A DNA stretch of 15,423 nt. Origin: an uncultured Eubacteriales bacterium. Its GTDB lineage: Bacteria > Bacillota > Clostridia > Peptostreptococcales > Anaerovoracaceae. The notes beneath the pieces are model-generated. The model ran no database searches. It was not told where the DNA came from and saw only the letters and a program-made list of their open reading frames with translations. Both the position numbers and the translations under genes were made by a program. Location of the stretch: positions 1 through 15,423 of the forward strand of contig CAJLHL010000055.1 in the NCBI GenBank assembly GCA_905206455.1, in the 5' to 3' direction. Shown here one piece after another: positions 13,750-15,423 of this stretch; the first letter of the stretch is position 1; every line of letters begins with the position of its first letter.

Positions 13750-14376
13750 ATGCTTAACCGGACATGCAGAGAATTCATCGACGTTCTGGCTTCCAGAGAA
13801 CCGGTGCCCGGCGGCGGCGGCGCGTCCGCGCTGGCCGGCGCCGTAGGGATCGCGCTGGGTGCGATGGTGGGCGAACTGACCGTCGGAAAGAAGAAATACG
13901 CCGAGCATGAGGCGGAAATTTCAAACCTGATTTTTCGTTCTCAGGAGCTGATTCAGAAATTTGACGAGCTGGTGACGAAAGATGCGGAGGCGTTTCTGCC
14001 GCTGGCGGCGGCCTATCGGATGCCGAAATCTACGCCGGAAGAAGCGCGGGCTCAGGAACAGGCAGTGCAGGAGGCTCTGATCGCTGCGGCGCAGGCTCCT
14101 CTTGAGATCGCGGAGACCTGTCTGAAGGCTCTGCGGATCTTGGACAGTTTTTCACTGATCGGAAGCAGGCTGGCTGTCAGCGATGCCGGCACGGGAGCGG
14201 CGATCTGCCTCGCAGCGCTGAAGGGCGCCAGATTAAATGTGCTCATCAATCTCAAACTTATGAAGGATGAAGAAAAGAGAAAGGAATTGTCCGATAAACT
14301 CGACGCGATTACAGATTCCGGCGTTCATCTTGCGGAGATCACTTATGCGAGAGTGGAGAAAGCCTGTTCTCAGTAG
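13750..14376 (+). CDS. fchA: Methenyl-THF cyclohydrolase, FchA (cyclodeaminase family)
   Basis: A 208-residue cytoplasmic protein of the formiminotransferase-cyclodeaminase C-terminal family. In bacteria with fhs next to it, the protein acts as FchA and interconverts 10-formyl-THF and 5,10-methenyl-THF. The signature is the N-terminal folate-binding loop EPVPGGGGASALAGAVGIAL followed by VGELTVGKKKY, with a mostly helical remainder. RLAVSDAGTGAAICLAALKG is the second conserved block. The ATG lies ten bases after AAGGAG (13734-13739). It sits 32 bases after fhs and 48 bases before folD, so it is cotranscribed. A histidine-degradation cyclodeaminase would be the alternative, but no hut genes are nearby and the C1 context argues for FchA. 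Confidence 0.9.
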   Translation: MLNRTCREFIDVLASREPVPGGGGASALAGAVGIALGAMVGELTVGKKKYAEHEAEISNLIFRSQELIQKFDELVTKDAEAFLPLAAAYRMPKSTPEEARAQEQAVQEALIAAAQAPLEIAETCLKALRILDSFSLIGSRLAVSDAGTGAAICLAALKGARLNVLINLKLMKDEEKRKELSDKLDAITDSGVHLAEITYARVEKACSQ

Positions 14377-14424
14377 GCCTGCGGGCTCAAATCTGTAAAG
14401 AACGAGTGAGGATATCTGATAAGT

Positions 14425-15276
14425 ATGACAGAAATTTTGAAGGGAAAACCGGTAGCCGATGCGGTCAAAGCCGACGTGGCGGACAGAGCTCTGAAATTGA
14501 AAGAGAAAGGAATTTTGCCGCTTCTCATGATCCTGCGGGCGGGGGAGCGGGAAGACGATATCGCTTACGAAAAAAGAGTGATCAAAAACTGCGGGGAAGT
14601 TCACATCGGTGTAAAGACGGCTGTCTTTCCTCAGGATGTGTCCCACGATGTATTTTTGCGGGCTCTTCGCGGATTTTCAGAGGATTCCGCGGTGCACGGC
14701 ATTCTGGTGCTCCGGCCGCTGCCGGAGCAGATCGGCGACGGGGAGGCGGGTTCGGCGGTAAATCCCCGCAAAGATATCGACTGTATGAACCCGGAAAATC
14801 TCAGGAAAATTTTTACGGGAGATACTTCCGCGGTAGCTCCCTGTACGCCGGAGGCGGTGATTGAGACTCTGAAATTCTACGGATACGAGATCCGGGGAAA
14901 AAATGTGACGATCGTCAACCGCAGTCTCGTTCTCGGCAAACCGCTGTCCATGCTGTTTCTGAACGAACATGCAACGGTAACCGTCTGCCATTCCCGTTCG
15001 GAGAATCTGCCGGAGATTACGTCTAAGGCGGATATTCTGGTGGCGGGCGTGGGAAGACCGAAATATTTCGGCAGGGAATATGTCTCTTCTGACATGACTG
15101 TCATAGATGTAGGCATTAATTTCACGGAAGAAGGAATGTGCGGCGATATGGACTTCGATGAGGTCAGAGATACCGTCTCAGCCATCACTCCGGTTCCGGG
15201 AGGAATCGGAACGGTGACTTCCGCCATTCTCCTCCGCCATCTGGTGGAGTCCGCGGAATTGAGCATAAAGGGCTGA
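14425..15276 (+). CDS. folD: Methylene-THF dehydrogenase (FolD family), cyclohydrolase site altered
   Basis: A 283-residue FolD-family enzyme that reduces methenyl-THF to methylene-THF with NAD(P)H. The family layout is complete: catalytic N-terminal part, then a Rossmann domain with NRSLVLGKPLSMLFLNEHAT (165-184), VCHSRSENL and ITPVPGGIGTVTSAILL. Dinucleotide-site R166 and S167 are kept, but the usual leading Gly is N165. Catalytic-site differences are visible. After Y48 the position four residues on, normally the cyclohydrolase Lys, is V52 (YEKRVIK). The usual VQLPLP is VLRPLP (95-100), losing the Gln. The Asp of KDIDC (D119) remains. With fchA directly upstream, this suggests a mainly dehydrogenase enzyme. 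GAGGAT lies 11 bases before the ATG. The family is sure; loss of cyclohydrolase is inferred. Confidence 0.93.
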   Translation: MTEILKGKPVADAVKADVADRALKLKEKGILPLLMILRAGEREDDIAYEKRVIKNCGEVHIGVKTAVFPQDVSHDVFLRALRGFSEDSAVHGILVLRPLPEQIGDGEAGSAVNPRKDIDCMNPENLRKIFTGDTSAVAPCTPEAVIETLKFYGYEIRGKNVTIVNRSLVLGKPLSMLFLNEHATVTVCHSRSENLPEITSKADILVAGVGRPKYFGREYVSSDMTVIDVGINFTEEGMCGDMDFDEVRDTVSAITPVPGGIGTVTSAILLRHLVESAELSIKG

Positions 15277-15277
15277 T

Positions 15278-15306
15278 TTCAGTTCAGCAGATATAGGAAT
15301 TATTAT
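15278..15306 (+). promoter_or_regulatory. Possible promoter for panB
   Basis: TTCAGT (15278-15283), 17 bases, then TATTAT (15301-15306) in the 75-base gap after folD. Transcription would start near 15313. The -35 box is poor, and panB may instead be read from the upstream operon. Confidence 0.35.
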
Positions 15307-15308
15307 TG

Positions 15309-15333
15309 ATGACAGCCGGAGAGCCGGCGTCAT
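15309..15333 (+). promoter_or_regulatory. Perfect hairpin just before the panB ribosome binding site
   Basis: ATGAC and GCCGG (15309-15319, one bulged A) pair CCGGC and GTCAT (15324-15333) around AGAG, a 10-bp stem. No T run follows, so it is not a usual terminator. It ends five bases before GGAGG (15339-15343) and could modulate translation, protect an mRNA end, or be an operator. Confidence 0.5.
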
Positions 15334-15351
15334 ACCATGGAGGTAACACAA

Positions 15352-15423
15352 ATGGCGAAAAAAACAACTCTCTCATTGAAGTCGATGAAAGAAAACGGTG
15401 AAAAGATTACGATGATCACGGCG
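15352..15423 (+). CDS. panB: Ketopantoate hydroxymethyltransferase PanB, 5' end only
   Basis: Only 24 codons are in the window, running off the end. The start MAKKTTLSLKSMKENGEKIT followed by MITA matches the beginning of PanB, where the next residues are normally YDY. PanB transfers the one-carbon unit of 5,10-methylene-THF to 2-oxoisovalerate, giving ketopantoate for pantothenate and coenzyme A. The ATG lies eight bases after GGAGG (15339-15343). Its position after folD is sensible because folD makes the C1 donor. The short visible part limits certainty. Confidence 0.8.
   Translation, partial: MAKKTTLSLKSMKENGEKITMITA

Noticed and set aside
14406..14864. A 152-codon + strand frame overlapping folD
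   Set aside because: It is out of frame with a clear FolD and its product is G/R/S-rich noise.

Overview
The window looks like chromosomal DNA from an anaerobic Clostridia-type Firmicute. The evidence is the order rpoD-trmK-nif3, a class A-type RNase P RNA, strong AGGAGG-type ribosome binding sites, a 1410-residue fused 2-hydroxyacyl-CoA dehydratase activase-like protein, and an fhs-fchA-folD C1-folate cluster. I cannot name genus or species from the sequence alone. All recognised genes are on the + strand.

Layout. Positions 1-2417 hold the 3' part of the housekeeping sigma factor gene, then tightly packed trmK and nif3. Positions 2520-2920 encode RNase P RNA (rnpB), seen from its conserved blocks and an 11-bp helix joining its ends. 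A leader with an internal terminator-like hairpin precedes a small acidic coiled-coil protein (3213-3569), which ends in a strong terminator. Positions 3820-4301 look like a frameshifted gene remnant of unknown family. Positions 4356-10229 form one translationally coupled operon: the activase/dehydratase-like protein, an ACT-domain protein (UPF0237 type) and a UPF0210 (PFL-like) protein. A promoter and then a strong terminator lie before yebC (10537-11262).

The 775 bases between yebC and fhs carry RNA rather than protein genes. First comes a dense cluster of hairpins ending in a terminator (11259-11513). Next, starting almost immediately, is a 6S RNA gene with a near-consensus promoter (11517-11753). 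After that are about 280 bases with nothing firm. Positions 12038-15276 encode formate-THF ligase, a FchA-type cyclohydrolase and a FolD-type dehydrogenase, and panB begins at 15352.

The last four genes form a logical route. Formate is loaded on tetrahydrofolate (fhs), dehydrated to methenyl-THF (fchA) and reduced to methylene-THF (folD). PanB consumes methylene-THF for pantothenate and coenzyme A. The FolD copy appears to lack residues needed for cyclohydrolase activity, which would explain the neighbouring fchA. The most interesting items are this division of labour, the fused double activase with its coupled partners, and the hairpin cluster beside 6S RNA. I did not find a clearly new defence or mobile system.
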